Shown here: positions 6,992 through 7,893 of the stretch, piece after piece
How the letters are laid out: every line of letters begins with the position of its first letter
How positions within the stretch are numbered: position 1 is the first letter of the stretch
Assembly: GCA_021796905.1 (NCBI GenBank)
Contig: JAKABK010000065.1
Location: forward strand, 1 to 7,893
Direction: 5' to 3'
Length of the DNA stretch: 7,893 bases
From: Actinomycetes bacterium
GTDB lineage: Bacteria > Actinomycetota > Acidimicrobiia > Acidimicrobiales > Palsa-688
The notes under the pieces: model-generated
The model's database searches: none
Told to the model about the DNA's origin: nothing
Seen by the model: only the letters and a program-made list of their open reading frames with translations
Made by a program: the position numbers and the translations under genes

Positions 6992-7893
6992 GTGGCCAGC
7001 TCGCCGGTCGAGGACGCCCTCGGGCGGGTGACCGCCGCGCTGGCCGGACGCGAGGCCCGGCCCTCGCAGGTCGCGATGGCCGAGGCGGTCGCCGCCGCAC
7101 TGGCCCGCCGCCGCCATCTCGTCGTACAGGCCGGTACCGGAACCGGCAAGAGCCTCGGCTACCTGGTGCCGACCATCCTCGCCGGCGCCCGGGTGGTGGT
7201 CGCCACCGCCACCAAGGCCCTCCAGGACCAGCTCGCCGGTCGCGACCTGCCGCTGCTCGTCGAGCATCTCGGGGTCCCCTTCGAGTTCGCTCTGCTGAAG
7301 GGCCGGTCCAACTACGTCTGCCTCCAGCGGGTCCGGGAGATCGACCGGGCGGGCGAGCAGGCCCCACTGCCCGAGCCGGGGCTTCCGCCTGCCGCCGCCG
7401 GGCCGCTCGGTCGGGAGCTGCGCCGCCTGGCGGCGTGGGCGTCGGACGCGCCGAGCGGGGACCGGGCCGAGCTGGCGTGGGAACCGAGCCCCGAGGCGTG
7501 GTCCCAGGTGAGCGTCGGCTCACGCGACTGCCCCGGGGCGGGACGCTGCCCGTCGGGGCAGGAGTGCTTCGCCGAGGCCGCCCGGCGGCGGGCCGCCGAG
7601 GCGGACGTGGTGGTGGTCAACACCCATCTCTACGCCGCCCACCTCGCCAGTCGGGGTGAGCTGCTCCCGCCCCACGACGTGGTCGTCTTCGACGAGGCCC
7701 ACGAGCTCGAGGACATCGCCTCCGCGAGCTTCGGCGCCGAGCTGTCCCCCGGTCGTTTCAGCGCCCTGGCCCGCTCGGCTCGCCCGCTCGTCGCCGACGC
7801 GAGCACCGTCGACGCAGTCGAGGACGCCGGCCGCCTGCTCGCCGGCGCCCTGGCTCCTCTGGTCGGGGCGCGCCTTCCCCGCCCCCACGGCGA
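6992..7893 (+). CDS. dinG: DinG/XPD-family iron-sulfur DNA helicase (5' part; 3' end beyond the window)
   Basis: This family comprises superfamily 2 helicases that unwind DNA 5' to 3' and resolve R-loops, D-loops and damaged forks. The 300 visible residues show, in order: RPSQVAMAEAV at 23-33 (Q-motif-like); Walker A AGTGTGKS at 47-54; motif Ia ATATKALQDQL at 71-81; LKGRSNYVC with C110, then C180, C186 and C192, the four expected cysteines of a 4Fe-4S domain; VVNTHLY; and the Walker B DEAH box, D234 to H237. Motifs III to VI lie outside. There is no N-terminal exonuclease domain, so it is the short actinobacterial/E. coli layout rather than the Firmicute fusion. The GTG at 6992 fits the usual N-terminal length. 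An in-frame GTG at 6971 would add seven residues but lies ahead of the candidate -10, so I prefer 6992. The exact subfamily (DinG or YoaA-like) cannot be settled from this half. Confidence 0.92.
   Translation, partial: MASSPVEDALGRVTAALAGREARPSQVAMAEAVAAALARRRHLVVQAGTGTGKSLGYLVPTILAGARVVVATATKALQDQLAGRDLPLLVEHLGVPFEFALLKGRSNYVCLQRVREIDRAGEQAPLPEPGLPPAAAGPLGRELRRLAAWASDAPSGDRAELAWEPSPEAWSQVSVGSRDCPGAGRCPSGQECFAEAARRRAAEADVVVVNTHLYAAHLASRGELLPPHDVVVFDEAHELEDIASASFGAELSPGRFSALARSARPLVADASTVDAVEDAGRLLAGALAPLVGARLPRPHG

Noticed and set aside
6021..7031. Plus-strand open frame opposite recO and uppS, reaching into the dinG-like start
   Set aside because: It lies antisense to well-supported genes, shows no motifs, and runs in a different frame from the helicase.
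5146..7149. Long minus-strand frame across glyS, recO, uppS and into the dinG-like gene
   Set aside because: It overlaps four genes with clear motifs in other frames, and its Arg/Pro/Gly-rich translation matches no family.
6942..7523. N-terminal extension of UppS to a 440-residue protein
   Set aside because: The extension runs antisense through the dinG-like gene, including its Walker A and iron-sulfur coding regions. The normal UppS N-terminus begins at 6941.

Overview
The window is very GC-rich chromosomal DNA of a bacterium, most likely an actinobacterium (Actinomycetota). The evidence is codon third positions that are nearly all G or C, a one-chain eukaryote/archaea-type glycyl-tRNA synthetase, GTG starts with little or no Shine-Dalgarno sequence, and TANNNT hexamers seven bases ahead of start codons, as in leaderless actinobacterial transcripts. 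A deep-branching group such as Acidimicrobiia or Thermoleophilia is a guess from the gene order, not something shown by the sequence.

From position 6941 down to the left edge, the minus strand carries one compact set of five genes in the order uppS, recO, glyS, ppdK, dnaG. The gaps are 12, 6, 56 and 15 bases. The genes make the lipid carrier for cell wall synthesis (undecaprenyl diphosphate synthase), a recombination mediator (RecO), glycyl-tRNA synthetase, pyruvate phosphate dikinase and DNA primase. DnaG is cut by the left edge after 464 residues, inside the linker before its C-terminal helicase-binding domain. A DinG/XPD-type iron-sulfur helicase runs the other way on the plus strand from 6992 and is cut by the right edge after 300 residues.

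The longest noncoding stretches are the 56-base glyS-ppdK gap and the 50-base uppS-dinG gap. The first holds the only canonical Shine-Dalgarno sequence I found in the minus-strand set, next to a GC hairpin. The second holds two facing candidate -10 elements. I see no RNA genes, mobile elements, CRISPR arrays, repeats or phage genes.

The genes share growth-linked roles (envelope, translation, replication, repair) rather than one pathway. ppdK, a central carbon enzyme, is the functional outlier. I found no undescribed system. The most checkable oddities are a valine at the usual regulatory threonine position of PpdK, the paired leaderless-type promoters, and the way ppdK is set apart from its neighbours.
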